Positions 43,935 to 56,853 of a stretch of 64,000 nt of DNA are shown here, in pieces; the first letter of the stretch is position 1; each line of letters opens with the position of its first letter. Source of the DNA: Glandiceps talaboti (lineage: Eukaryota; Hemichordata; Enteropneusta; Spengelidae); assembly GCF_964340395.1 (NCBI RefSeq), contig NC_135562.1:7443634-7507633 (forward strand). The letters run 5' to 3'. The notes beneath the pieces were generated by a model that was not told the DNA's origin, did no database searches, and worked only from the letters and a program-made list of their open reading frames with translations. The position numbers and the translations under genes are program-made.

Positions 43935-46900
43935 GTAAGATATAATTATTATTATTATTATTACTGTTATTATTAGAGAGAATGGATCATTTCTCTCTTC
44001 AGGGTTTGACATCCCTGCGTAGGTGAGTCAACCCAAATATAGACCCTTTCTTAACCCGCTTCAAGCATTCAGATGTCAAATCTGAGAGATATTTGAAGAA
44101 TTCTTGTAATAATAGAAATGAGTCTCGAAGGTCTAACCAATCTCATTTCAAATGGTTTTTCACTTGTTATGAGCTTCACCTCAAATCCAATATCTTCGCC
44201 TGTAATTCCCAGGATAAATCTCAATCGGAGGGCGACTATAATTTACAACTTACAAGGGAAATATATTACTTCAAAAATAGTAAAATTTATGGATACCAGA
44301 TGATAGTTTGAGGTGTTCTACTTCAGATGTTCTTATAAATTCCAACCTCAGGTAAAACATGTTACAGGAAAAAGGACAGAGGTCATATTCCAGATAGTTT
44401 CAGGAAACCTCTTGTACGTGTCCCAATTTAGATAAAAGTGTTTCAGATAGATTTCAGGAGAACTCGCACTCTTCATTTTCAGGAAGATTTAATGACACCA
44501 CCTACCCCATAGTTGTCTGAAGTCAAAACAGTTCCAGTAGTCTGGTTTTAGCAGAATCCCATAGCACTTTTTCAGGATGTTTGCGATTGGACTCGCGCAG
44601 GTGTATTATTGGTCAGGATGGTTTCTAGAGGGTTTCTGGAGACCTCCCATATTACGTCTATGTCAGGATGGGCTTGGAGAGCTCTTGCAGGGCTGGTGTA
44701 TCAATTTTATTGACTATAGTTGTCCTAAGTCTGGATATTTCCAGGAAACCTCCTGTAGGGGTCGTAGGTGAGGATTGTTTTGGAGACGTCCTGTAGGTGT
44801 CCTAAGTCAGGATGGTTTCAGGAGATCGCCTGTAGGTGTCCTAAGTCAGGATGGTTTCAGGAGATCTCCTGTAGTGAGGATTGTTTTGGAGACCTTCTGT
44901 AGGTGTCCTAAATTAAGAATGATTTGGAAACCTCCTGTTTGTCATCAATACTAGGAGGTTTATCTCATCCATAATGTGATAATTGTCTTTTTGTAATTTG
45001 CATTTTTCCAGATTGTCCTGATGGTACCCTAACAGTTGATGAGTTCAAAAAGATCTATGGCAATTTCTTTCCATATGGGGATGCAGCAAAATTTGCAGAA
45101 CATGTGTTCCGTACCTTTGACGCAAATGTAGATGGAAAGATTGATTTCCGGGAATTCATCTGTGCATTGAGTGTAACATCACGCGGAACGCTGGAACAGA
45201 AGCTAAAATGGGCATTCAGTATGTATGACTTGGATTGTAATGGCTATATCTCAAGGGAAGAAATGCTTGAAATAATAAGAGTAAGTATATTGTTTTGTCG
45301 AGACTTTCTGACCAAAAAGTGGCACAAGCTGTGTTTATAAACTTTTTTCAGAAGCGAAAATATTTACCATAAAACCTAAATTACACTGTTCACGTATACA
45401 ACAGATAAAACAGTTGCAGACAGCAAATATTTCTCATTACGACATAAGATCAACTTGATGTTTCTCTAAAATCGCAAGTAATTGTAGATGATCGAATTCT
45501 TTTATTTTTTGGAGTAGAGTTCCCCTTTAATATGTTGAAACCACTGCCATAAGTGCTTTGTCCAGAATTATTTGATATTTGGGTGAAATACCCTGTAGAT
45601 AAAATGAAAATTACAATCCAAACTGCTGCAACTTTAATCTGTAGTATCTAAAAAGCCCAAAATGCTACAGATGCAAGTCTCTAGCTAACAACTACTAATG
45701 CATTACTTATGTAATAGCCCTCATGTGAGAATTGTAGGGCGAACACGGCACTGTGCATTTATTACCATTCAACTTTCAAGGGAGCATTACATAATCCTTG
45801 ATGAAACAAATTGATAGGACTAAACCTTTTGGACTTATATGAATACAGCCAAAAAGTCCTTCTGATCCAACATGCCATCCCTCAATGACTGTTTAATAAG
45901 CACAGAATGCCTCGGAAATATACTATACATTGTTGCTGCTACCAAATTTGTTCAAGAACACTCCCATCCGTTCTTAGTTGAAATCAAGAAAAAAAAATCA
46001 GGGGTCACAATAGCAATGTTGAGGTCAAAACGTTATCAAAATAAAGCCATCCAATATGGCCGCCGAATACTGTGTTAAACTGTACTGAAAAATAAAAGAT
46101 TGTCAGTTTTCTTTGAAAACAAGATGGTAAATCCCAAAGTTTCATTTTATTATGTCAAAAGACCAGAAGCAAGCTTCCCTATGGGTAAAATTTGGAAAGA
46201 GTTTAAGAACTGTGATTTTCCGGGAAATGTGTCCCTGATGCACATTCAACCTTAACATTCCAGCGTTTACATTCTGAATTTATTGCATGGTAGCCTACAA
46301 AATATTTCAAGAGCCAACATTCCATCCGTCTTCAAATTTTACACTTGTAAGTTGTCTAATAGTTAGGCGGATAAGCACCAAAAAAGGCATGCATGATTGT
46401 TCACTTTTGGGTAGAATTTTGAAATTTGGTGTGTATGCACAACTTGTGAGTGCGAATTTATTTTGATATAGTGCCAAGTGAATAGCGCCCTCTAGCGCCA
46501 CCTACAGGTTATGTAGTATTGCAGCCGTGACAAAGTTAGGGATTTGTGCTGGAACAGCAGAAATGTATCCCATATCTTGCCTAAAATGGGTAAAGTACAA
46601 ACTGTAATATGTCTATAGTTCACAAAAATATAACTATTGTGATGTATTTTCAGTTTAATCAAAGAAATAGACCAGAGAAAACCACTGGAGTGATGAAAAA
46701 ATTCATCCTTTGTGAAATAATCAGTGTGATTGTTTGGTGAAGACATGCATGATCAGTGTTGCAGTTGTAATAGTATGGATTCAGGCTTCTTTTCACAGCC
46801 CTACATCAAAAGGAAACGCAAAATATCAATATAAGTTAAATTGAAATATACTCATCTATCAACTCACAGTGGCATGTTCTGTTATGCCACTCATATTTTC

Positions 46901-47441
46901 TCATGGCTAAATGAATAAAAATATTCAGGAATAACATTTAATCATAACCACCAAAAGCATTGCAGTTTTTCAATATTCATAATTAAAAAATCTATTGTCA
47001 AAAGGCAATTTTTCCTCAGGATCATATTAATAACTTTTTAGAATGTAGTCGTAGACCAGTTAACATCACATGTGGTAGCTCTCTTTCGTTATGTAGAAAC
47101 AGAGAACATAGAAAGGGGAAAAACTCTAACATAACGGTGGTTCCACAGTTTTTGTTAAATGATAAATTGATGAACAATTTTCGACCAGGACAAATTGTGT
47201 GTCGAAATACTTCATAATGAGATTTGTGTTGCCTTTGTTATAGGCCATCTACAAAATGGTTGGAAACGTGGTGAAAATGCCAGAAGACGAATCAACACCA
47301 GAAAAGAGAACAGACAAAATATTCCGGCAAATGGATAAGAATGTTGACGGCAAATTATCACTGGCAGAATTCATCAGCGGAGCAAAGAGCGATCCATCTA
47401 TTGTCAGATTACTGCAGTGTGAACCAAGCGGTGGAAAATAA
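43826..47441 (+). CDS. HPCAL1-like: Neurocalcin/hippocalcin-type neuronal calcium sensor, copy 2 (3 coding exons, 191 aa)
   Basis: Join 43826-43934, 45012-45280 and 47244-47441. Same domain plan, exon lengths and intron phases (1, 0) as copy 1, with the myristoylation start MGKQNSK intact. I count about 26 substitutions in 191 residues (roughly 86 % identity). Several fall in calcium loops: EF2 reads [12 protein letters not shown] (G76V, T79K) and EF3 [12 protein letters not shown] (G112C). EF4 reads [12 protein letters not shown] and keeps all acidic ligands. The direct ligands Asp, Asn and the position-12 Glu are all retained, so calcium binding may be tuned rather than lost. The C-terminus ends QCEPSGGK, shorter than copy 1. 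All splice sites are GT-AG and there is no internal stop, so it looks functional. The gene is compact because its introns lost or never gained the repeats of copy 1. Confidence 0.93.
44730..44940 (+). repeat. 39-bp-unit array with palindromic core (copy 2)
   Basis: Two successive units, each GTGTCCTAAGTCAGGATGGT plus TTCAGGAGATC-CCTGTAG, are exactly 39 bp. Diverged units flank them. The CAGGAGATCTCCTG core is a 14-bp perfect palindrome. Confidence 0.8.
45012..45280 (+). CDS. HPCAL1-like: Calcium sensor copy 2, coding exon 2
   Basis: Residues 37-126, acceptor TTTTTCCAG, donor GTAAGT. Contains the altered EF2 and EF3 loops and ends EMLEIIR. Confidence 0.93.
45890..46255 (+). repeat. Interspersed repeat in last intron of copy 2
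   Basis: The counterpart of 29290-29690, shortened in its middle (a single CCAATATGGCCGCC block). Confidence 0.6.
47244..47441 (+). CDS. HPCAL1-like: Calcium sensor copy 2, coding exon 3
   Basis: Residues 127-191, acceptor TTGTTATAG, stop [23 protein letters not shown] leads into the EF4 loop and a shorter C-terminus. Confidence 0.93.
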   Translation, partial: AIYKMVGNVVKMPEDESTPEKRTDKIFRQMDKNVDGKLSLAEFISGAKSDPSIVRLLQCEPSGGK

Positions 47442-48177
47442 TTTATGTGAGGTCAAAGTTCAGTTTGGGGTCAAAGTTCAGATTAGGGTCAGAGGTTATC
47501 TAGGGATCAGAATTTTTAATAAGAGCTCTTTTAATCACAGTATTGTACAATTGGAAGGTAGGCTTGAATGCTGGTATCTTCCTTGCACGCTGGGACAATG
47601 CAAGCTATCTGTTTGAATTTTTTAAAAAGACAGTTTGCTCGTTTCAGGAGAACATTGCTAAATCATAGTAACAGATTGTTTTTATCAATTAACTTCCTTG
47701 GTCAGTCTTATCTGTAAACCACAGCACACAAATAATTATCTCTGTTCTAGTTTCCAGGTAATCATGGCAAAGAAGCTAGCTTCAGGAGAATTCATTTCTG
47801 ACCCCTAAAGTTTATATTGAATTCAATGCAAGCCTCTTAGGTTTGTCAGAAATCACAACTATTGATAGTTGGCCTTGAATCAAATTTGATCCAGTATACA
47901 GAACAGCATCCTATGATTTGACCTTGCAAACCACGTGAAATGTGAAATATTAGTCCAAACAGCAAGAAACATAGAAAAGGTAACTCAGCCTCTTGTTTCA
48001 AAACACACTTGAGATGAGAATATCGAATAGGGTTGGCATAATTCGGCTCCGTTGTTTGATACATCACCAATATTTGGATAGTTTTCATCAACTTTGGAAA
48101 TAATACCAATAACTATCATACTCGTAGACGAACATTTATGTTATGGTACAGTTAAATTCATTTTATGCACCCATTAA

Positions 48178-48535
48178 AGTTGCCATATGGATGATGATTG
48201 GGTATTTATTTTTGATTTTTAATTTACAAAACAATTTTATCATGGCTTCCTACTTTAAAATTCAATGTGAAACAACATATGCCAAGTCCTTGTTTGTAAC
48301 TTGATTTACTGTTTAAGATTGATAAATGTGTAAAAGTGTTGTTACTGCACATATAATAACAAACCTTTTTACTCTTTTTTTTAGTTTTTTATCAAAGTAT
48401 GATGTTACAAACACAGACTTGGTCCTGTGTTGCTTCACATTGATTATTCAAGTAGGACGCCATGATAAAATTGTATTATGAATTAAAAATCCACAATATA
48501 TACCAAATCTTCACCCATTTGGCCACTTGAATACT
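48178..48535. repeat. Foldback MITE, copy in duplicated block
   Basis: The near-identical partner of 35336-35690, with the same arms (TTATCATGGCTTCCTACTT and AGTAGGACGCCATGATAA). Confidence 0.75.
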
Positions 48536-49114
48536 TTGCTTGGAGTTCTTTGTAGGAATGTTAAGGGTGAAATATTGGCGGGAAAGGTTAATTTGTGTTC
48601 GGTCATCTTCTGGAAATTTTTGTATGAAGCAAATTTGACAGGGAATTATTCATTTTGCATTTTACTACTTTCAAAATTTGGATTAGGTAGAAATTATTGG
48701 CTTGTGCATTTTTTTTACTCAAGAACACAACATCGTCGGCCAGAACTTTAGCCATTTACTCAATGTTGTAGAATACTTAGAAATAAATTTATACTACATT
48801 TTGAAGTATTTTAGTTTAGGCTTTGAATGTTTTCTATTATTCGTGTAAGTTCTTATTTGGCAACCTAAGAAAATATTATCTGTTGTTAAAATATTTGTTT
48901 GGGTATTTTATGCACATCGTCAATTGAAAGTTGAAATGATAATCAGAAAAGCAAGATTTAGATGTGTTTCCATGTCATATTCCACACTGTAAATTCCTTG
49001 TAGCTACTTACAAATTTGTTATGCATGTCTCCTAATACTGTCTCACTAAAATGTAAGCATTTGCACTTTTCCAATCATGAAAATAAACTTTGAATTCAAT
49101 TTGTCTCATTGTGT

Positions 49115-49480
49115 TTTTAATAAGAATAATGAATGTTGGTTTTTATATACCACTTTCCCACTCTGTGCTCAAAGCTCTTTACAATTACTACCCCTGGCAA
49201 AGATCTATAGTTGCACAATGGCCCTTTATACTTCCTCAAGTCCCTGGGGCACACAATCCATTACAGCCTTTATAAACACATAGGATTAAAGCATTCACAT
49301 TGTAACCTCTAACCTACCAGGTCCTCAATTATACATCTGGGTTGACAGGCACATTTGTGGTTCAAATCTTGCCCAAGGACTGCAGCCACTCAGATACAAA
49401 CGGCAGTGATGGAGTCTCGAACCTGCAACCTGCAGATTCCAAGCCAGCTACTCTAACCATTGTCCCATCATGACTCCACG
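49115..49480 (-). mobile_element. tRNA-derived SINE, longer version
   Basis: The partner of 36464-36764. It retains about 90 bp between body and head (CTCAATTATACATCTGGGTT, TTCAAATCTTGCCCAAGGAC) that copy 1 lacks. A head with GAGTCTCGAACCTGCAACCT and CTACTCTAACCA is present on the plus strand as the complement of the B and A boxes. Confidence 0.75.
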
Positions 49481-49915
49481 CCCAGCATATCAATCACTAT
49501 GTAAGCTGTTACCCATCCCATGATCTGCCCACCATGTTGAGATTGGCTTTATTTGAATGACACCAGACTGACATCACTTGGGGAAAAGTCTTTTTGTAAA
49601 TCGTACAAATGTCTTCAGCAACAAAGTTTTGTTGGATCATCTTAGGATAATGGCTAGGTTTGCATAGCGTAGGACTCTGATGCCAAGGATATGGATCCAT
49701 GTTGGGTGCCACATATACTGGCATATATGGGTGATCCAATTATCATAATAGAAGTGTGTAGTAATGTTAATGGGTCAGAATAGCCGTAAAATCTAGTGAT
49801 GACAAGTGAACAAACCCTCATTAATACTTTAGTATTGGCAATAATTCAGAAAGTAAAATTTTCTTCTGAGAAAAATAGGGAAATCAGAGACACCAGACAT
49901 TGTGTTCATAGAGTT

Positions 49916-49921
49916 TTTATT
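49916..49921 (-). terminator. Candidate polyadenylation signal of the FAS1-domain gene
   Basis: TTTATT on the plus strand is AATAAA on the minus strand, 287-292 nt beyond the stop codon at 50208. It is the first such hexamer I found downstream of the stop. Inference from motif and position only. Confidence 0.4.
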
Positions 49922-50207
49922 GAAGTATAAGACGAACACAATTTATCGATTAGAATCTTTCTCCACAGTATGTGACAAATGTTAGTTCAAAATTTTTAAA
50001 AGTCAACTTTAAAATCGTATGAATTCCTTGGGAGGAAATTTAGTATATTGGTTTGCAATCCATAATGCATAAAGACATGCATATACTTAGTATATATTAT
50101 ATTGATTGTTATAGTTATTGGTAAGTATTTCTCCTAAACAGTTAATACATTTATAAGTCCAAAACGTTACTTGGGGCCATATTAGTACCGTGTCTTAGAA
50201 TAATGAA

Positions 50208-50404
50208 TTAATACGGGAACAGCACTTTCTCGATCTTGTGAATAACGCCATTTGTTGCCATAGTATCTGTTTCAGTGATAGGTGACTGATCAGCCACTAG
50301 TCCTGCCATACCATCCATAATTCGTATACGTTCACCATTCATCGTGTTCAGAAACAGCGGCATCCACCAGTTGCCACTACGTAATCTTGCTCCACACACC
50401 ATTC
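50208..50404 (-). CDS. TGFBI-like: FAS1 gene exon 13: FAS1 domain 4, end and stop
   Basis: Encodes MVCGARLRSGNWWMPLFLN, then MATNGVIHKIEKVLFPY and TAA. The protein stops right after the FAS1 fold, without the RGD-containing tail of TGFBI or the long periostin tail. Confidence 0.9.
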
Positions 50405-53400
50405 CTGCAAAATTGGATGATATTATAGTGAAAGAAGTATTAGTGTACAACAAAAAAACGATTATTCAAAACTGAAAAATAACTATGAAACAAATTTTGT
50501 ATTTGATAAACTATTCATTAACAACCTTTCTCATTATAACTGTCCTTGTTTTAATTCCTTTAAGAAAATGGGGTCCTTGTGAAAATTCAGATTACCTTCA
50601 GAAATGTGATAACTTAAAATATCTCTCAACGTCGATGGTTCTTCCATTACTCTTTCCAGGTAATCCTTAGACAGGGCCTCAAAAGCTTCATTGGTTGGAG
50701 CAAAGATTGTCAACGCCCCTTCCTTATCAAGTTCTTCTGCCAAACCAGTAGCTTCTAAGGTCTCGAGGAGTCTGCTATAGGAAATGTCTGCTTTCAGGAT
50801 CTCTAGTATATTCCCAGATGGTGGAATGATAACCTGGAAGTAATAAACAAGCCAAGAATTGATTGTCAGTATGCCAGTTAATAACTGTAATGAACACATG
50901 TTTTTTGCCCGAAACTTTTTTTTAGCCAATTTGGCTGGGAAATTGCATCGAAATAAGTCAGCGAACAGTAATCACTTTAACCATGTACACGTAATAACGA
51001 CTATTTTATCTAATTTGAGTGAAACAACACAATAAATATGCTTTAATCAAAAGAGATATATAGTGTGCCGAAATAAATATGTTCATAGAAATTGACTATT
51101 ACATTTTGAAGCATGGTGGAACATCTCCAGAAGCCACATAACTGTTGTTGCCTGAGGAATACTTTGGTGATATTGTGAAGTCTGTTTATATAAATGGGTT
51201 ACAATAATTTCGTTCTCTAGTTGCACTAACAATCACGAATCACATTATACATATAATTTTCTATATCAAATTACAAGTAACTAACTTAAAGAGGTGTGGA
51301 AAACGGCAAATACAAATACCACCGTCTAGTGAGGGCGCCATTCAGATACAGCTAGCTCGAGATTGAAACACTACGTTACGCAGGGTCTGGGGTGATGACG
51401 AGAGCATCACAGTGATTTGGATAAAAGAACAAACTTTACCCTTCAGAACATGTGCACCATAGGAAAATGACCAACATTTCCTTTTGACCCAGGCCTGCTT
51501 GTAGACGGAGAAGGAAGTGACGACTTTAATACTTCCTTCTGCAAGCGCCCAGGACTACTTTTGACCACGGATCCTGTATTTGGGGGAGATACATCCATGT
51601 TTTGACGATGGTGACAAGCTTAAATGTACAGACAAAGGCTGGTCAAGCCTACTGTGACCCAGTGCTCACCCATGGCTACAGACTTGACACCGTGGCAGTA
51701 TATCCACCACTATTACGCCAGTACAAAGCTAACTGTTTCAAGTGGCGCCATTACCCGTTTGATGGCACGCATGAAGCTCGTCTAGAGGGACCGTGGATGG
51801 CGCAATGATAGGATTTTACAAAGGTCAGAGGTCAATGGGACATTGACGAAACGATCGCGCCTCTGTATGAGTGTATATGTTTTGCAGTGTGCAGCAAAAG
51901 CAACTGTTACCTTGTCAACTGTATGAATAATCCCGTTACATCCTCTGACATCAACAGTGCATCCATCAATCTTAGTTTCAACTATGGGAATACACTCGAC
52001 TAGTAACTGTCCCCGATGCACGACCGTGAAGAATGATGACTGCAGATATAAAAGACATGAAAGATTTCACTTTTAGCAAAATCGTCCATCAAGTTATTAT
52101 ATTGTGATTTTAAACAAAATTATCCTTGTTTCATTTCTATTGGACAGGTACATATCTAAAACTGCAACTCCATGGGTAATCGTACGGGAGACAGGTCCAT
52201 CCAGACCTCCAAACCCAAAGTGTTGTCATACCACTGTTAACGGAAGGGAAAGGTAAATTCTGATGTCTGGTAAATTCGGACATGGTCATGAATTTATTAT
52301 TACATTGTTTGTTTGTTTGGAATGCTGCCTGCCTAACATGGTAAAGGCATATATGGTTACAATCACTTATTATTGCGCAGTATAAATATGATTTTAACCA
52401 CTGTTACGCTGTTTTACGAGTTGGGTCATTTTAACATAATTATGGAAAATAAGGCTTATATACTCCTTTTTCTAAAACCCGATTGCGTTGACTCTCTCCG
52501 TATTGCCATCTATGGTAGTTACCTCCCCCTTCCCGGCCTGGCATAAACCTAGGGGTACACTTTTCAATCACCAATAGCTCGTAAGTAAAACATACCTGTG
52601 AAACGTTAACCACTTTTAATTATTTTGATAGTTTGGTAGTGCATAATGCTTTCCGAGAGTTTGTGTATGCAGTCTTCATAAGCGAAATGAGTCACGTGAC
52701 GTGTAATCAGACTTTGAAGCGTTTTCTCTTACCCGACTGCAGGAACTGATTCGAAGTGTCGTACCATCTAGTGCTGTAATTTCGTCATTTATATAGTTGC
52801 CTAGGTTACGAGTAGTCAGCGTCTCGGGTACTACATGATGCAACAAAACCTGGCGAAGAACTTGACTGTCTTTAAAACTTTGAGCAACGTCTTCGGGAAG
52901 ATTCTTAAGAAAGAGTAATGACATGATAAGATGTAATTGTCTGGCCATATTCATTGTTCGTCATGCCTATATAAATAAAATTGTTTGAAAAATTCTGTTC
53001 ATGTTTTAAGACAATTGGGAACATTTTTATCTCTTCCTTCAGTTCCTTGGTCTGTAAATGACTACTTAGTACACGTATTACCAAGTAAGTTTGGATTTCT
53101 ACAATAAAGATTTGCATATGAAAGTCTTACAAGTATTGATTGTAATCTATGGTGATTTCTCCAAACTGTTCCCATGATGACTTGCAATAACTTATTTAAG
53201 ATGTATAGGGTTATAAGACCAACTTAAGTTTACAACACACAAAAGAAAATAACTGCCTTTGCCTTATCTGTGCCTTTACCTCAAATTCTAAATTTGCATA
53301 TTTTTTCTCTTAAGTTAATCTTTCAGAAGTAACCATGACAATATGCAAATAATGATATGAGACGTTCATTACTGTAGTATATTGTACGTCTCATCAAAGA

Positions 53401-56342
53401 TTTTGTGAAGAACAATGAGAACGTCAGATTTTACCTCGATAGCTTTGTCCGTGGGTGCAAAGATAGTCGCATTGCGAGTATTTCTAAGTAGATAAACCAA
53501 ATCAGCATCTTCTACCAACTCGCGTAATTCACCATCGAGGAGATCAGGAAGACCAAGTGCTAGTGGACAAACACACAAGAGAGCTAATGAATCATTCCAT
53601 CATTCGTATTAAAACCATTTCACACACACACATGTATAGAGAGAGAGTTTCATTCTTCTTTCGCCAAGTAGAGTGCTCAATGTTCGTGCCAAATATCTAG
53701 ACACGGCTGTCGGAAAAACAAGAGTTCCATTGATATGTGCAAAAATGTGTACAATCATTTCTATTAAATGTTCAAATATGGATTTCCGAATTTCACGGAT
53801 AAAAATGTATGAACACGGGTGGTTTTAGAAATGAAATGAAAGTATTAATTTAAGCAATTATTGTATATATCATATTTACTTACACTGTTTTGGCACTATG
53901 ACTTCATCAATAACATGTATTACGCCATTGGTTGCTATGATATCCATGGCAACGACTTGTGCTCCTTTGATGAAGATCTTGTCATCTTTAGTACGGTTGA
54001 TATTCAGTTTTGTGTTCAGCAGAGACCGAACATGATGTCGACCGCTGATGGCAGCAGCACATATCGTGTGAGGAACCAGGTGATTTTCTATCAAAGCTTT
54101 TTAAAAAAGAAAATAACACATTGTGAAAACCTTTTTTTACAACCGTGAAGAACTAAAAATTTTAAGTTGAACATAGTAATCCCATAGCATGTATTGATTC
54201 TGTAAGACTGTTTTTGTATTTTTGTCGATTTCATAACAACGTGAAATGACCTATGTAATCATGATCAACCTGAAGTTACTCTTGAGAAAATATTGTCATG
54301 CATGCATGGTATAAACAGATTAAAATTCAGAGAAACATATCAGGAAAATATATCTTGAATGAAACTGCGAGTTCGCATATTTCTTCTTGGTATGAGATAA
54401 AATCGGCTATTTCCGCTGGGCACATGATAGACAAACCTCTTTGTTACTTTAGGTATAACAAGTCGGCGAAAACTTGATCTGGCGAAATTTTGAGCAGTAA
54501 GATGTCAAATGCAACGTTCGTTTTTGATAAACATTATTTATTATACATTCTTACATAATTTTCTCTGCCGTATGTTTCTGTACATATCTCCGTCATCAAT
54601 CAAGCACGTACCAACGAGCACCGATTGAATGAAAATTCTATCCACCCTATAATTGGCATAAACCTAGTTTTGTGCCATTATTACCCTTAATACTACGTAA
54701 GAATACATAGCATACCATTCACAAATGACATCACATGCTCTTGCAATTTTTTGTTATTGCCATGCACAAGCCAAGTTGAACAAAACAAATATGGAATGTA
54801 TACCCTCGTCGTTCTACTTACGACAATTAATGCATGTCTGCGTCACTTGTTCTGCTGTGTTCGAAATATGAGTCAAAATGTACAAAATTGTTATCACTTT
54901 CCCCGATTTTTCTGTATCATTACAGGCGCTGGTATAACTATGTTATTGCCCACAATCTTTCTTCATTCAGCTAGAAAAAACACTCGTGACTTAGGGTCTG
55001 CGACTCGTAGAGACAATGTCCCTGACGTCACTCGTATTTTCCTTGGCTGAACGAAGAAAAATATTGGGGAATAATTATCCCATAAGTGCTAAACACAGCT
55101 CTGCTAAATTGAAAGATACAAGCTACCTACACATATAGGTACTAACTACAACATGTCGATTGAGTATAAGTAAAGAATTGCGGACTATTGAAATGCACTT
55201 GATCATCCATGTAATAACTTTATTCCAAATAATTGATGGAACACTTACACGCGAGACATCCCATATCTCTGGTGATAGATTTCAATAATTCTTGGTCCAT
55301 CTTCTCAAATGCACCATCGGTCGGTGCAAACAATGTCAACTGGGTTCGTTTGTTTAATTCGTCAGCAAACTGGGCCTTACTCAGTGCTAAAGTGAACAGG
55401 AGATTAAGCATTCAATGTTAATCGTTGGGAACAGTTCCATCAAAACAAAGAGAAATCCAGTCAGATTTATTTCTGCCTCTAGTACACTTTGAATGAGTAC
55501 TGTAATTAACTTAAATGTGGTTTTGGGTGATAAAATAGCACACACGTCAGGTAAATTACTCAATTTCTTTTGAATGCTTGTAAAGAAGACTTACTTTGCA
55601 TTGCACGTGTTCAAATATTTGGGTAATTTCCTGCAACATTTTTTTGGAAAAATTACCATTTCAAATAAAAAAATGTCAAGACAGAGATAATGGTATTGGT
55701 GATGTAATCAATACAAGTGTATTAAAGGTAGAAAAAAGTCCTTTAACAACATGAATTACTTGCAAGACAATGTGGAAGTAACAATATTAGCCGAACATTA
55801 TCATTATTATTCAGTTCTCGTTTTTCTCTTTTTCACGATGGATAGGCATCAGAAATTGCAAACATTAGGAAAACAATTACGGCGTTGTAAAATAAAACAG
55901 AAAACTGGAAAATTCACGAATATTCACAGAAATTGAAATGATAGTAGTTTCATGCCAGCCTATAGTTCAAAGTTCAAAGTGGCCAGTTCTGAACCTAGTT
56001 ATCGGACATCCAAGAAGCTATCCATGTGTACTTAAATTCCATTGTCTTATTAGTAAAGTTGTACAACAAGGGCGTGATTCTAAAGTACTCAACTACTGAA
56101 ATACTTTCAAACTGTAGTTAATATTGACTTTATGAAATTCGAGTAATACCTGTTCGTAATACAGTAAACCTTGGATCTGTCTCGATAATTTCACTGATTG
56201 TTTTTGTTGGCGATGTGATCATTTTATCGACAGTATGAATAACACCATTAGTGGCAAACTGGTTTTGCTTCACTACTCGTGCACAATTGGCCGTTACTAA
56301 CTGTAAAAGATAAAAAAAAATCCTCAAGAAGAAGAAGAAGAA

Positions 56343-56380
<38 letters not shown>

Positions 56381-56744
56381 CGACGACGACGACGACGGCG
56401 ACGACGACGGTGGTGGTGGTGGTGGTGGTGGTGGTGGTGATGTTGAAATAATATAATTGGGGTTACGGTGTTACTGAGCTTCATTGGCCAGTATAATGGC
56501 AATGCATGGAAGGATACGTTAATTGTTCTTGATCTCATGGCCATGGCTTCATCTCAGCTGATTAAGAAAGACTTTCTTATTTGGACTAGTCAAGTTTCAC
56601 TAAGACTCCATTCATTTTTGCCATTGAAAAATGACAACTATGAATTATTGCATTACGGAGCAAGAATCGCGAGGATGGACATGATGGCCATGATAGATAT
56701 AACTTAGTATTTAATTGATCATGCGTAATCCAGTATGAACTTTC

Positions 56745-56784
<40 letters not shown>

Positions 56785-56822
56785 CGACGACGACGACGAC
56801 GACGATGACGACGACGACGACG

Positions 56823-56853
<31 letters not shown>

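Noticed and set aside
51602-51808. 68-residue plus-strand frame (VYPPLLRQYKANCFKWRHYP) in FAS1 intron 11
   Set aside because: Composition is more coding-like than its surroundings, but there are no splice partners, no motif that I recognise, and it is antisense to the host gene. A protein search would settle it.
53884-54086. Alternative acceptor TTTGATAG for FAS1 gene exon 8
   Set aside because: Joined to exon 7 it creates a stop codon at the junction; the acceptor ten bases upstream keeps the frame and restores the expected LIENHLVPHT segment.
56248-56544. Poly-His/Arg frame on the minus strand
   Set aside because: A read-through of the compound trinucleotide array in an intron of the FAS1 gene; the flanking exon 6 is in a different, well-supported exon chain.
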